From assembly GCA_963930775.1 (NCBI GenBank), contig OZ005702.1:5642001-5706000 (forward strand): 64,000 nt of DNA. Direction: 5' to 3'. Shown in pieces: positions 24,285-37,084 of the stretch; position 1 is the first letter of the stretch; each line of letters starts with the position of its first letter. The notes under the pieces are model-generated. The model did not search any database. It saw nothing but the letters and a program-made list of their open reading frames with translations, and had not been told where the DNA came from. The stretch comes from Cliona cf. orientalis (Eukaryota; Porifera; Demospongiae; Clionaida; Clionaidae). The translations under genes were made by a program, and so were the position numbers.

Positions 24285-25945
24285 AAATGAGGCGATCCAC
24301 CTGGTGGGATTGGCCCTCCGGCTCCTGGTCTTCACGGCCACTCTTTTCCTTTAATATATTATACAACTCTGTATACATACCTGCAAATTGGTTAGAATAC
24401 ATAATTATTAGTGATGTCATATAATATTAAAAGTGTACGACTTACCATTAATTTTCATCAGGGACTTGATAAAATTAATGTTGTAGATCTCAGGACTACT
24501 CCCTTGTGCACAGTGTCACTATTATAGAAATTTTATAAATATACCTATCAATAATTGCAAGTAGATGTGTACACTCACCCACTTAAAATTAGCGTTTCTG
24601 GACGATCGACCTGTGGCAATAAAAGCAGCCATAACTTGGCAATGGAATTAGCTATGAACAGGAAACACAAACTACGAGTTAACTGAGTGAATGGCCTTTC
24701 TTCTGAACCTCGAATCAAGCTAATCGGTTTACCACACGCTTTGGATTTTTAGCTCTATGGAAATTTGTATGTAAAAATCTATTTTAGTCCGTATAACTCG
24801 AACAAGCTTTGTTCTTTCAACAGGAAACACCCAGCGCTGAATAGGCCTCATCGAGAGGAAGCTATTGACACCTTAACCATATGAATTGCTATTGCCGCCA
24901 CTTTGCAATATCGAGCCGAAAAATCGGGCGTCCGGAATCGCTACTAAAATTAACATTAATTTTAGTTGTAGTACTACCCCATATGTGCAAACTTAGCTAC
25001 ACAAACTCACTCATAATTAATGCAAACTCGTACAGACACGCACAAGGGTTAAATTGTCCCGAAGGGCATGATTCACATCCATATACACACGCACACATAC
25101 ACAAACTAACTTCAAGTTAGTGGAGTTGGAAAGGGTTGATTCCTCCACCTCTGGTGATGGGTCGAATGCTTCTGAACTCAAAGGACCGGCGTCGCTCGCC
25201 ATCTCCTGCAACCAAGATCTTAACGTGTCAGGATTTACTCGAACCAGCTTCTACAAAACTCCTTCCATCACCGTCTTCTTGGTTCTGTACTGACATCTAT
25301 TTTGAGACAGTCCAATATGTACCACCTGTGAGTCAGTAGCATATTTAATAATTGATCAACACCTTTGACAATTGCAGTTCAGCTAACATGAACCGTATGC
25401 GTATTAAAATGATCCAAAGCCCAGCAGTCTCTATGGCCATCGACGTTCTTACTGGGACCACCAAGCCAAACAAAGAAAGTAATCACCAATAAAACTCTCT
25501 TATAGCTACTTATGGAGGCGTCTTCCGTGACCGGAATAGTATTCTCGGCTGGTGCTTGGGTATATTTTGGCTTTAAACTCTCGCTTGCTTCTTAGTGTGG
25601 CGAGCGAGAGAGGGTTTAGCTCGCTAGACTATAGCTAGCTATCCTTGAGGCTAGCTACATCCTTCACGACAAACATTTATAAAGCATCCCGGCACCGCTG
25701 CATGCATACGTGATTTGTAGCTTACCTCCTGCCTGAACTCTCCCTTGCAGACAAACCCGAATCGATCCTCCTTTCCTCAGGTACTCATTTTCAATGTGTA
25801 GTCGATCTCTACTACTCAGGGCCTTCCTTGTAGAGAGGCCGGCGTGTTTGACATACATTTTGAATATTGCTGACTCAGCTTGGATCACATGCCTTGCACA
25901 TGCACTACTTTTCAACACTATGGTCCATTTTGCAATACAATTCAC
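24285..25945 (-). CDS. Possible small multi-exon gene; first visible exon SDHAF1/LYR-like
   Basis: Weakly supported. A minus-strand exon at about 25890-25726 reads HVIQAESAIFKMYVKHAGL then SSRDRLHIENEYLRKGGSI and ends at the donor GGAGGTAAGC. The F..HAGL......IE..L+.G pattern recalls the C-terminal half of SDHAF1-type LYR assembly factors of mitochondrial complex II; the LYR motif itself would be in an exon not found. Downstream, 24521-24447 (SSPEIYNINFIKSLMKIN) and 24375-24286 (GMYTELYNILKEKSGRE, stop TAA) join in phase at GT..AG sites and look like terminal exons. A piece around 25250-25110 (LRSWLQEMASDAGPL) may be an internal exon. Whether all belong to one gene is unproven. Confidence 0.3.
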
Positions 25946-26500
25946 ACATTATGATTGAATTTAAATGTTTCCAACACTTTATAGCTATTTCCTATACGAT
26001 TCTCACACTCTAGAAAATTCCTACATGAACTCGGAATGATATTTTTCCAACACCCAAGAATTTTGGTTGCTTTTCCAACACACGGTGGTAATTCCTACAT
26101 GATATTTTTCCAACACTCAAAAATTTTGGTTACTTTTCCAACACCATGGTAATTCCTACATGAACTCAGAATGATATTTTTCCAACACTCAAAAATTTTG
26201 GTTGCTTTTCCAACACTGTGGTAAAACACGCACTCTTTCGAATTCCAACACTGATAACATTTCTAAAACAAATCAGATGTAGCTGAATCTAATATCAATT
26301 ATTTCCTATACAATTCTCACACTCTCAAAATATTCCTACATGAACATCAATTATTTCCTATATGATTCTCATACTCTCCAAAATTTCCAACATGAACTCA
26401 GGATAGCATGTTTGAAAACATCCGTGTTTAATACAATTTTCAGATACAGTGTCATCAATGTTAACACTTTTTCAACACTATTATTATAATTTTCCAATAA
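25946..26500. repeat. Tandem degenerate repeats, TTTCCAACAC units
   Basis: Irregular tandem array with units of roughly 60-75 bp containing TTTTCCAACACTC, AAAATTTTGGTTGCTTTTCC and AATTCCTACATGAACTCA. At least five recognisable units. Low coding potential. Confidence 0.75.
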
Positions 26501-26864
26501 ACTATATCCAGTAGTGTAAGCAGTCAATTACCAAGCAAAGAACCACACTATAGCCAATAGTTATAACAGTTAATAAGTCTGTTGGAGGGCTCATAAAGTG
26601 GCTGTACAGTCTGTATCACAACTAGACATCAGTGTAGCATCAACAACCCTGATAATTAAGGAGTCCAATAGTAACAGAACTCTTGCAACAATATAGTTCC
26701 AGCTATCATGGCCCTCAAACACCGGTCACTGACAATACTGTAACATTGCCAATTGAGTCACTTGAATGTTTTGCAAGGTCTTCACACTATAATATACTAG
26801 CTGCAGAGAACGAACAATAGCTACACCAATCTTCATTATGCGTTTATATTTCTGACGACAACTA

Positions 26865-26957
26865 CCAATTTTCAGCTTTTCCGTTTCCACTCTCCGCTTC
26901 AGTTTTCCATTTCAGCTTTCCGTTTCCTCCGTTTCCACTTGCCCCTGCAGGATGCAG
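26865..26957. repeat. Right arm of the long-range inverted repeat
   Basis: Reverse complement of 23178-23290: TTTTCAGCTTTTCCGTTTCC and following C/T-rich units ending CTGCAGGATG. Confidence 0.65.
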
Positions 26958-26979
26958 ATGTAGCACATGGGGTATGTGC

Positions 26980-27180
26980 TCTATACACTGTTAAAAATAG
27001 TGTGTTGTGGTGACACACTTTTGGTGTGTCAGTACAGGTACTTAAATTTAACACGCCAAATGTGTGTCAGTCAACACCCTCTGTTTGGTGTGTTCTACAA
27101 CACTGAAATAGTGTGTTGCACAGCACTTATTTAGTGTGTTCAGTAGGGATTGTGGTGTGCTTCTGTAACATGCAACAATG
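26980..27180. repeat. GTGTGTT-rich imperfect repeat
   Basis: Repeated units such as TAGTGTGTTGTGG, TTTGGTGTGT and TAGTGTGTTCAG in both orientations. Possibly a decayed short transposon; no TIR pair is clear. Confidence 0.45.
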
Positions 27181-27510
27181 TGTATTAATTTTCATTTTCA
27201 ATATTAAAATGGTTCCAATAACAATAATATTACAACAATTATAAATAATTCGTTCAAAAGACATGACTGTAATACTATTACTAGTACTTTTACTGTTCAG
27301 AAGCTTTCATTGGTGTTGAATTATACACCCCAACTTTGGAGAAACAATGATCTTGCTGCTGCTGATGCTGTTATTTCATCTAAATGGAAAAACAGAAAAA
27401 AACATTGACTCAACTAGCTGAATTAGCGTGTATGGGTGGCCCTGATTATTCATAGACATACATAATTAAGGATAATGGAAATAGACGGGATGCAGGGACA
27501 GAATAAGCAG

Positions 27511-27857
27511 TAGTCTCTTGCCCAGCCCCCTTTTACGCACGCGGAGAGAAGGGGTCTGGACAAACATGTATAGAACCCGTGTCGCCCGTGCAACATACAG
27601 TGCACTCCAATCAGATGCACGGATCAAATCACATGACTGCACGGGCATGAATGGAATGCAAATTAATGACTGTGCACGTGCGCGTTTGTACACGATAGAA
27701 CCCTTGGTACCCAATGGAATGTTAATTTATTCGCGTTTCTTATTCACGCACACCAGAAATACGTGACATCATGCATTTCTCGGCGACACGGGTCCTATAC
27801 ACGTTTGTCCAGACCCCTTCTCTCCGCGTGCATGAAAGGGGGCTGGGCATGAGACTA
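27511..27857. mobile_element. Foldback element with about 90-bp inverted arms
   Basis: The left arm TAGTCTCTTGCCCAGCCCCC, then AGAAGGGGTCTGGACAAAC and ACCCGTGTCGCC, is mirrored on the right by GGCGACACGGGTCC, GTTTGTCCAGACCCCTTCTC and GGGGGCTGGGCATGAGACTA. Flanks AATAAGCAG and ATTAAGCAG may be target duplications. Interior about 165 bp, non-coding. Confidence 0.8.
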
Positions 27858-27859
27858 AT

Positions 27860-28750
27860 TAAGCAGTAGGAAAAGAGATAGGCATAAAAGAAAGAGATCT
27901 GCATGAGAGAGAGGTGAAACTCACCAGATTAACATGTGTTTGGTTGTATGACGCAACAGGAGGCAAAGTTATGAGCACCAGGCAGCAGCTGTATCAGGTA
28001 TAAATGAGAGAAAATCATTTACGCACTAGACCCTCAACAAGAGGAGGAAGAGAGAGAGAAGCAGGGAGGGAGGGAGAGAGAGAGAGACGTTGGGTATGGA
28101 ACTTACCAGATCGACATGTTGGGTAGTATGGTACTCCAGAATTACAAACAGCAGGTGACATCTGTATACCATGCAATGAGAAAAAAATCACCTTATGCAC
28201 TTGATATCATGACAGAAGGAAAGAGAACCTCAGTAAGAGAGGATAGAGAGAGAGAGAGAGAGAGAAATCAACAAAACTTGCTTACCAAGCATAATGTAAC
28301 ATCTTAGCTTGATAGCATCAGCAGCTGCATCATTTATGTGCCGGGGAGCAGCCTGGGAGAGAAACTTTTAAGTTGATAAATATGGCCCTAAAGTAGAGAA
28401 GGGTGAGAGAATATTTTCATTCAGGTATTGAAACGATTGCTCCATGCTTCTTATGGCCATTAATCTGGGCAATAACGGATTGTAAAATACCACCCCCTGC
28501 ATGTAAGTAAACTCTAAAAGGGAGGCCAGTCCAGAGACAGTGACCGAAAAAGATGGCAAGTTTAGCATGCAACTAGCTACAGCTTCCTAAAAGACTGGTG
28601 GTACTTATTTGGAGTAGCAGAGGGAATAAACCATTTATGCTGCACATAAATATTATCTTAACCGCTTACTAAACTCACTTATGCAGTTAGAAATCATCAT
28701 TTCACTGTCAGAGAGCTGGTCAGATATCATCATAAATATATGTCATCAGA
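27860..28750. other. Non-coding stretch, purine microsatellites
   Basis: AG-rich simple repeats near 27890-27915, 28045-28090 and 28240-28268. Two blocks (about 28000-28110 and 28150-28270) look like diverged tandem copies with ATGAGAAAAAATCA-type sequence and a GAGAGAGAGAG tail. No gene recognised. Confidence 0.4.
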
Positions 28751-28754
28751 TTAT

Positions 28755-30297
28755 TATAATAGTATTATTACGTACATGTACATGTATGTGTAGCATGTGG
28801 TTGATATCACTATGTACATGACATTGCACTTGTCTCCGTTTGAGATCAATATTCCAGATCAGTTGCCACATGTCAATATCAGACAACAACTGCAAGGAAA
28901 ATTCAAGCAAAGAATGACATCCCTCCTTCAATTTTTGCTTTTTTGCCTATAATATTATAGCCCTAGCATCTTATTTTGTATGTATAACACTAAATTGCTT
29001 CTTAGTATGTTTTCGAGGAGGTCAGTAGATGTAGAGCTCGTATCTTGATGGATACTGTAGTTTGTTGTGCTGATTATCTTGCTAGCTCAGATAGCAGAAC
29101 CTTAATTTTGAGGTAATTGTTATTGTTAGTAAACACATGTTTCTCCCCAAGATGGGCTAGAATTTATGATCACGTTAATTGTATTGGAGAAAGGTGGATA
29201 TTGAAAGCATGGGGGACATGCCTAGGGAGATTACCGAAACTGTAGGTCATGCACAAATTGTCACTATGGCCGGGGGGGGGGCTGCCCTATCCTGTAGCTA
29301 GGTATGGCCTTCGCAGCCTTCTACTATGGATCTCACAGAGTGGGAGGGAGCTTAGTATAGTATAATATTATTGTATGTAGAGGATGAAGCTATAATCCAT
29401 GATTTGCTTGCCATCAAATTGATTTCTATTTCTTGGTGTAAATAGTCACGATAGTGATCCAGCAGACTAATATATACATTTCCAACCTTTGACCTCGTAT
29501 GTATGCTGCTCTCTTCAGGTTACCAAAGCTGTACCCATGCATGCCACGTTCCTTAAGTATGCCCCTGTCAATATACTAAGATTACAGTTGTCTGTACATG
29601 CGTGCGTACGAGTGGGAGGTGACCGGAAGTGATTCGACCCCAAACTAAAAAGTTTTCTTTCTCAGCGTCACTGGACTTGGGGCGATACAACAGACAGTCC
29701 ACTGACACAGTTGGCTATGGCCCAGCAGCCACTAAAGTGAGCAGCTTCAAAAAAAAGCAGGGCAGAATTAGACTGAACTGTACACTTGCTAATGGCGGCC
29801 TGGAGAATGCGAAAGGGTGACATTCTAAGTCGATGTTGCCCATAGGTGCTTTCCAGAGGGAGGCGATTCTCTTCTAAGTGTCTTCTCTTGGGACCCCTTG
29901 CGAGCGAAGGTGCAAGACAAGTATTAAATTTTTCAGCTAGCTGATTGACAGTCACATGATTAAGCAGGATGTGCACGTGCGGTAGCTTGATCTCTATGCA
30001 TGTGCAAAAATCTATAGGTAAAGGTCGTCGACCACACATGCACAATAATAGCACGGGGATAAAGGGGTGAGCGAGCAAAGTGAGCTCATTCCTTGTGATT
30101 ATGATTGGTGGTATAGCTTCCATAACGCCTTATCACATATTTGAAACATGTACACTTCCTTTGTGGTCATGTACATACATACCAATTGTAAGTCTCGCAA
30201 GTATAATCAGCAATTACCCTCTTGCTAAGAGATACCAAGCTAAACAGGATGCAGCTCAATACCAATTTTGATGGAGTATTATGTACTTTGGTTGTAG
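28755..30297 (+). repeat. Upstream flank/intron of NLR cassette 2 (duplication arm)
   Basis: Aligns with 3023-4122. An insertion of roughly 550 bp (29560-30105) separates the CCTTAAGTAT block from the ATAGCTTCCATAA block; it holds small open frames on both strands without recognisable domain and no clear TIRs. The arm ends at the acceptor ACTTTGGTTGTAG of the NLR2 exon. Confidence 0.7.
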
Positions 30298-33200
30298 GTC
30301 AACTGGACCAAGTTGATGACAGCGGCAGGCATGAATCAGTGGACATAGCCAGCAAAATTGAAATTTTAGAAGATCAGTTTGATAATCTCCAAACTAGAAT
30401 TATAAATGAACTTTCTACTAAATCTGGTATAACTGTGCATAACCTATTAAATCAATTAACTCGATTACCACTGTCGTTGAGGAGAGAATATGAATCGTCC
30501 ATAACAAAACGTATACCTAGTATGCGAACTGAGACACAAGTGAATGAATTATTTATTCACCTCAATCCTCTCACGTCGTTTATAGACTATGGATTGATTG
30601 AATATGTTATAAAGAAGTTCGGCAGTGATGCCTTACAGCGAGATATGCGGTTCTATTGTAGTGAAATGGTAGTATTCATGAAGGAGACAACAATTAAACA
30701 ATTAAAGGATCATTTCCCTGGTCAAACTGAAATCCCACCAAAGTTTTCTCTAATAGAGGCCAAAATCGGTGACGATGCTAGCAAGTGTACTTTAGAGCAA
30801 CTTAACAGACTTAGAAAGAGATACTGTAGTGAAGTAAAGCTATCAGACATTGTATTTCATCTGGTGGCAGTTGTAGAATCCAACTCCTTCATTGTTAGGT
30901 GGCTAGTACCATCAGCCATTGTTTCTGACATAATGAAATGTACCAGAAATGTTGACCAACGCTTCTATTAAGAGTACAAAATTACCTGCCTTACCCTGGA
31001 TGGATGGTGGCCGCATATGAGTGAGGCTGAACTTGAAGTAATGTGGATACACAAGAACAGTGCAAAACTTGTTGATCAGTTTCAAATTATACATAAGCAA
31101 ATTGTACATGAATTACATGAATTGCAGTTTCAAAATACACCAATAGATGAGCTATCACAGTGTTTGATAAACCAACAGCCAAATCTTCAGAAAGACGCAA
31201 GTAACTTTTTGAGCCTAGTAATCTTAACTTTTCCTGGCTCTGGATTCTTTCTAGACTTTGATATGCTTAGTATTATCGTAAATGAATTTGGTAGTGATTG
31301 CTTAAGAGACGTGATGATGTCATATTGTAAATTCATGTCAGGCTTTATTGAGCAGTTGTCAGTACAACAGCTACTTGACTTGCCACCTGTTCCTTCTAAA
31401 CGACATGAAGGCTTTATTAAAGCAGAGTGTAGAATCATGGAGGAGCCTTCAGGATATACCTGTGATAAGATTCTACGCATCGAAAATTCCATCTGTGCAG
31501 AGATGGACGTTAGTGGATTTATGCTTACCATGAGCCATGTCAGAAAACCACTGAGTGATTCATTTTTTGTTAGGTGGCTTACTCCTGCTCATTTTGCCCC
31601 AGATCTGATAGAGTCTCTCAATCATGTATTAAATAGTGAATTTTTTGTAAGAAAGAGCATAGCATCACTCTCTATTGGCAACCAATGGGTATACAATCAA
31701 AAATTGTGTCCATTCAGTTTCAAACTCAAGAGGAAATATGGTAACCAGTGGTCCCAGGGCTCACCATCTCCAGTTGAATGGATTCCTTCACCAACAAAGA
31801 AAATATTCCGACTAGCTATGATCCAGAGAGAGAGAGTACAACGAGATCATATTGAAGATAGATTCGTGCAAATGACCATCAGTGGTAGGGTAGATGACAT
31901 TCTTCATGCTAAATCTCCAGTGGAACTTAAATACATCTTCAGAAACACACTACATGGAGGTGAGATCATTTTGATTGAAGGAGCCCCAGGGTCTGGCAAG
32001 AGCACTCTAACAGTCCATATCTGTCAGAGATGGGGCAAAGGAGAGTTATTTCAACAATTCACTGTTGTGATCCTTGTCCAGTTACGCGACCCAGCAGTGC
32101 AAAGAGCACAGACCATAGCTGACCTGCTTCCTGTTGAAAATGCTGAGGAGATAGCTGCTGAACTAATAGCTACTAATGGATGTGGTCTCCTGTGGGTCCT
32201 TGACGGGTGGGATGAGCTCCCACCTCACCTACAGCAAGACTCATTATTCTGTAAACTTTTATCTTCGAAAGTTAGTGAGCAAAAATTAGGAGATATTCGA
32301 GAAGACCCCTTATATGCTGAGTATGTAGAAAAGAATTATAGTGACGAGAAGCTTTGGAAAGTGTATGTGGAAAATAATCCCCAGCATGACCGATTGCTTA
32401 CAGAATGTTCAGTGATAGTCACCTCTCGTCCAATTTCATCAGGTGACCTACACCCAGTGGTCTCCTCACGAATTGAGGTATTGGGGTTCACCCCAGAGGA
32501 GCAGAGGCAGTACTTCACTGAGTGTCTCAAGGGAGACACCAAAGCTTTAGAAGCCCTACTTGAAAAGATCCAAGAGAACCCTGTGATACAAAGTATCTGC
32601 TACCTTCCACTCAATGCTGCTTTCATAGTACACACTTTCAAATACAGGGATCAATCACTACCCAACACTGAGTATGAGATCTACTTATCAGTCATTCTCA
32701 GCTGCATTCAACGCCACTATGACAGGGAGGGCAGAGATCATGTCCTACCTAGAGAGCTAGCATCTTTTGATGATCTTACCAGGAGTGAAGCAGTGAGAGA
32801 GCCTTTTCAGTGTCTCTGTGAGCTTGCCTATCGTGGTGTGATGGAGAACAAAGTGACCTTCTCTTCCAGTGACTTGCCTCAAGGATCCAACACACTCAGT
32901 CTTCTTCAAGCAATAGAGAGCTTTCTCCAAAGTGGAAAGTCAGTGTTCTATAACTTTCTTCACCTCTCAGTCCAAGAGGTCTTATCAGCCTATTACATAA
33001 CCTCAAAGTTGTCAGATAGTGAGCAGGTGTCTCAATTCCAGCAGTTGTTCAACCAGCCTCGTTTTGCTGCTGTATTTCAGTTTTATGCTGCCATCACCAA
33101 GTTGAAGAGTCCAGGGATACACCAAGTTGTTGATAGAATAGTAGAAGCCAAGTCCAAGCCTCTCTTAGTGTCTCTTCTTCGCTGCTTACATGAGGTTCAG

Positions 33201-34017
33201 GATCCTGCCCTCTGCCTTTATGTCGCTGAGAGACTAGAGAATAAGCTAGATCTTAGTGAGACCTCACTCAGTCCACTGGACTGTCTCTCTGTTAGTTTTT
33301 TCCTCTCCTCTCTTACTGGTAATGAAACCAGTGTTGTCCTTTGCCGCTGTGCTATTGGTGACCTCGGTGCCAAGTACTTATCAAAATATCAACACACATA
33401 TAGCAAAACAACCATTGACCTCGCTCATAATAAGATTCATGAAGAGGGTGCTTTACATTTTGCTAGGATCCTTTACTTTATTGAGCATTTATACTTGTCT
33501 TCTAATCCAATCGGAGATACTGGAGCATCCTTGATATCTAAAGCTGTAAGAGAAACCACTACTCTCAAGACTTTGTTTCTGCACAAGTGTAGCATTACTT
33601 CAATAGGGGCTGAAGATCTTTCAAGAGCACTAGCTCAAAATAGTTCCCTGGAAAAGTTCAACATTAGACGGAACACTCTAGGAGATGTGGGAATAAACCA
33701 CGTGGCCGAGGCACTCAAGCAAAACGAACAACTGAAGGAACTCTGGATTGGTGGTTGTGGAATGACAGACAAAGGAGCAGCTTCTCTGGCCAGTGCTCTC
33801 ACTGTCAACAACTCTCTCAAGATGTTGCATATTGGTGGCATTAAGGGAGCACTAACAGAAGGTGGACTCTCAACAATAGCTCATTCATTAGCTAACAAAT
33901 CAAAGTTTGTGAAACTGGCAATCCCTGCTATCGTTGGCACTATTATTACTTATCGTTTAAGTTGGGAGGTTAATGAAGCAAGGAAGAGAAATGGACTCCC
34001 ACCTATTGAAATTAAAG
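30298..34017 (+). pseudogene. NLR2: NACHT-LRR paralogue with an in-frame stop
   Basis: One exon of about 1,240 codons from the acceptor TTGGTTGTAG to the donor ATTAAAGGTGAGT. The order is as in NLR1: two N-terminal helical repeats, NACHT (GAPGSGKST, LWVLDGWDEL, IVTSRPISSGDLHP), a helical region ending in FLHLSVQEVLSAYY, then RI/NLR-type LRRs to LPPIEIK. No ankyrin, Roc or Death follows in the exon; the donor implies another exon that I did not find. At 30969-30971 TAA replaces the CAG found in NLR1 (FYQEC versus FY-stop-EY) with the frame intact on both sides. This single stop truncates the protein inside the first repeat unless it is an error. Nucleotide identity to NLR1 is very high over NACHT and lower before it. 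The death-fold exon at 21671 lies upstream but does not match in phase directly. Confidence 0.8.
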
Positions 34018-35680
34018 GTGAGTGTACTGTATGTTGTGTGGATGTATTATACCAATTTGCAGTGTTCTATATTATGTACATTATTATATGAATTACCGTA
34101 TTTCGCAAAAATTATGTTATTAAAAAAATTTCATTTTTCGCCGAAGTGATAGAAATGTTTTATGCAAATTTAATAGTTTACCTGTACTAACTTATGCAGC
34201 AAATATATGGCTTGTGCTTGAAGTTGACAGAAAATATTTGACTCCTAGCAGCTTCTCAGTTCTTTTTCAGATTCCCTTTTCCGCCTGTGTATAATATTAC
34301 AGTATTAACATCTTACTAATTGTTACATGAATATTTCTAACAAAATTTTTGCGAATAAAGTTAACATAAATTACGATATGTAAGAAAGGCACTAATGATT
34401 CACACTGTAGATGGTTCTTATGTAACTTTATTCATGCAGCTACTGGAATTATTTCAAGTTAAGTTCCATCCAAGTACTGATCCTTACAGTCCCCCCGCCC
34501 CTCGCTTTCTGATGTCACATGACCAGCTAAGACACAACACTACAACTGATCAACACGAGTCAAAAATTCATGTAAGTGCTACTAGACCTCAACAACAACT
34601 ATCCCACTCAATCCTAAGTGACCCCTTACCTTCACAGTCTCTTCCCGCTTTCAGTGCAATGCATCTGTTCTTGTTCGCTGCAAATGCACACAGTTAGCTA
34701 CTCTTTGATGTTGACTAGAGCCCACAGTTTCAGTCCGGGCAGTGAGTTGGACTCCAGCTACTGAACATGTCAGCAGTGACAATTAGTTGGTCCTTGTGCA
34801 CTGACTCTGTGATATTTGTCTTATTCAGTTTTGTTAGTTGTGTGGTTCCATTCTCAGTCCGGCCGGGCTATCACACTCCAGTCGTCATGGTTTGTGCTGA
34901 GTCAGCAGGGGGCTGGGCCAGGGTTCAGAGGTCATTAGTGTTGTGTTTGGTTAGTTGTATGTTGGTTGTGGTTTTAGTGTGTTCATGTGATGTCATTCAC
35001 TAGCTTTGTTGTCTTGTTCCATATAGTTTTGTGTATGCACATGTCTGTGGTTTGTCTGGTCATTTTCTATTCCTTTTTGTTGTCCCTTAGCCTACAGTTT
35101 CATTGCTAGTTCACTGACACCACATCTCATCATACACCACATTTTCACTGTACATCTGTTGCATATTTCATTAATAGTTTATCATCATGGTAAGTTTAAT
35201 TTGACGCGTTTAATGTTTTTAGTGTTTTTACACTTGTGTCATAGTATGCCCATTGAGTGTGTACTAACTGTATGCAATTGCAATGTCCTTTTTATAAAGC
35301 TGGCCTTTATTTCTTGATAACTTTCAATCATAAATAATATTAATATCAAACCTTTTTGTTACTTCTCGACATTCAATCATCACAGTATCTTTCTTTTTGA
35401 CATCCACCTTCTGTTGTATTCAGTAATTTTGACTCGGGAAGTTTCATTCCAGTAATTTAGAGGTGGGTACGGGTATAGTATAACAGTCACATGACTTCTC
35501 ACATGACCTCTTGTTTTTGTCTAGTTCAGGAGCTGGACTCAGAAGAGCACAGCAGTTCAAACACATTGAGAGGTCTGAGCTGTGAAACTCCGCCCACAGT
35601 GGATCAACATGTGTTTATATGCTGACTACGTCTGTACATATCGGTATGTGTACATGTGTAGTGTGCTGTCTGTGTGCAAT
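34018..35680. repeat. Downstream flank of NLR cassette 2 (duplication arm)
   Basis: Collinear with about 14251-15985. A segment of about 370 bp (about 34035-34395), with many ATTTTTGCG-type A+T-rich motifs, is present only here. The similarity stops about 75 bp before the first visible V-ATPase exon. Confidence 0.7.
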
Positions 35681-36149
35681 GATATCACAAATATGGATAT
35701 GTATATATCGATGTAGATCATCTTGTTTCTACCCTCATGCAATCATATACAACTATAGGCGTGTTTGATCATTGCTAGACTGTCGCCGTGCAGCCGTGAG
35801 GAGATGGAGCCTGATTATTTGAGCCAGTACCTTGGCTGGACTGTGTCTCAGCTTAGCTCTCAACAGGAGTACTTGGAGTGTGTCTCCAGAGCTCTCATGA
35901 GCTTCCTTAAGAAAGATGCCTACCGCCTTGCATTCTATAACGCAAATGGAGTTAAACCGTAAATTGTTAATACAGTATAGTATATTGTACATGCAACTAT
36001 TTCTTTATTGTACACATGATGTGCTGTAGAATCCCACCCATACATACTGTATAGCGGGAAACATATCAAAAAGTTTTATACTACCAGTGATCATGCTTAC
36101 TAGTGTGCTAACACAATAAAGATGGTGTGAGTAGGCGTGACTGGCTGTG

Positions 36150-37051
36150 ATTGACGCCTCCGTTCTACGTATCCTCCACTGTATTGTATTACGAAGGAAG
36201 ATTTCCGAATGTCCCAGCTTCTGAACGAATCGGCAGAAAGGCCATAATAGATGAGATCACCGCTCCTGTTCCCTGTGAATCTCCGTTCTTTCAGGTTCCT
36301 GATGGTGCCCTATTTTTTTTTCTTGCAAGCCTCTGTACTCGAGATATTAACGCGGAAAAGCGGGACACTCCCGATTTTTCCATATATGCTAATATTAAAT
36401 TTTTGCGCAAAATCGGCAGAGAGACAAAGCTCCTCCTACTTGTATGCTTGGTATTGGTGCATAGCTAATGATGCAAAGAAAGTGATGCTGGCCTATTTTT
36501 TTTTATATGGTGCACCTGGAAGCAGAAAATGACAAAGAACAAATCTATTTCCATAGAGATAATACATTGACTGAATGTGTCATTTGTGTGAAAAAGTGTG
36601 AGCTTGAGCAAATGATCACCAACTTCTTGATATGCTTTCAAGGGAGAAGACTTTCACGAATTTTGCGATTTTTCAGCCATCCATCCGTGAAAGTTTTCTC
36701 CATGAAATTCTAGGCATGCCACACCCTTTATGCGACCAGTTTTAACATTCCGTGAAAGTTTTCTCCGCGAAATGCACCTTTCCTACCAATCCGTTAAAGT
36801 ATTTTCCCTCGAACATTTCCCGCTATATGGTATATGCTCCCCTTATACATAAGCCCCCCTCCCTACTTCTAGCTCTTGCAGAGAAATTGCCGAGGTCACT
36901 TGCCCACATGGTCGGTATAATAATCGTCACACAGAAATAGCACGATACGGTAGACCAGTACATGAAGTAGAGTATTTTACGTTGACAAACTTTATTGTTC
37001 ATTAGTTGGTAAGAAACAAAGTGCTACATGGACATGCCACCAGTGCATAAG

Positions 37052-37084
<33 letters not shown>

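Noticed and set aside
25946-26500. CRISPR-like array
   Set aside because: Repeats are irregular, without constant direct repeats and unique spacers, and the genome is animal nuclear.
29629-30123. Open frames on both strands in the cassette 2 insertion
   Set aside because: Overlapping frames with no domain, no splice partner and no second copy.
21671-30298. Direct splicing of the death-fold exon to the NLR2 exon
   Set aside because: Codon phase does not match (two bases left, one needed) and the joined frame hits a stop at once.
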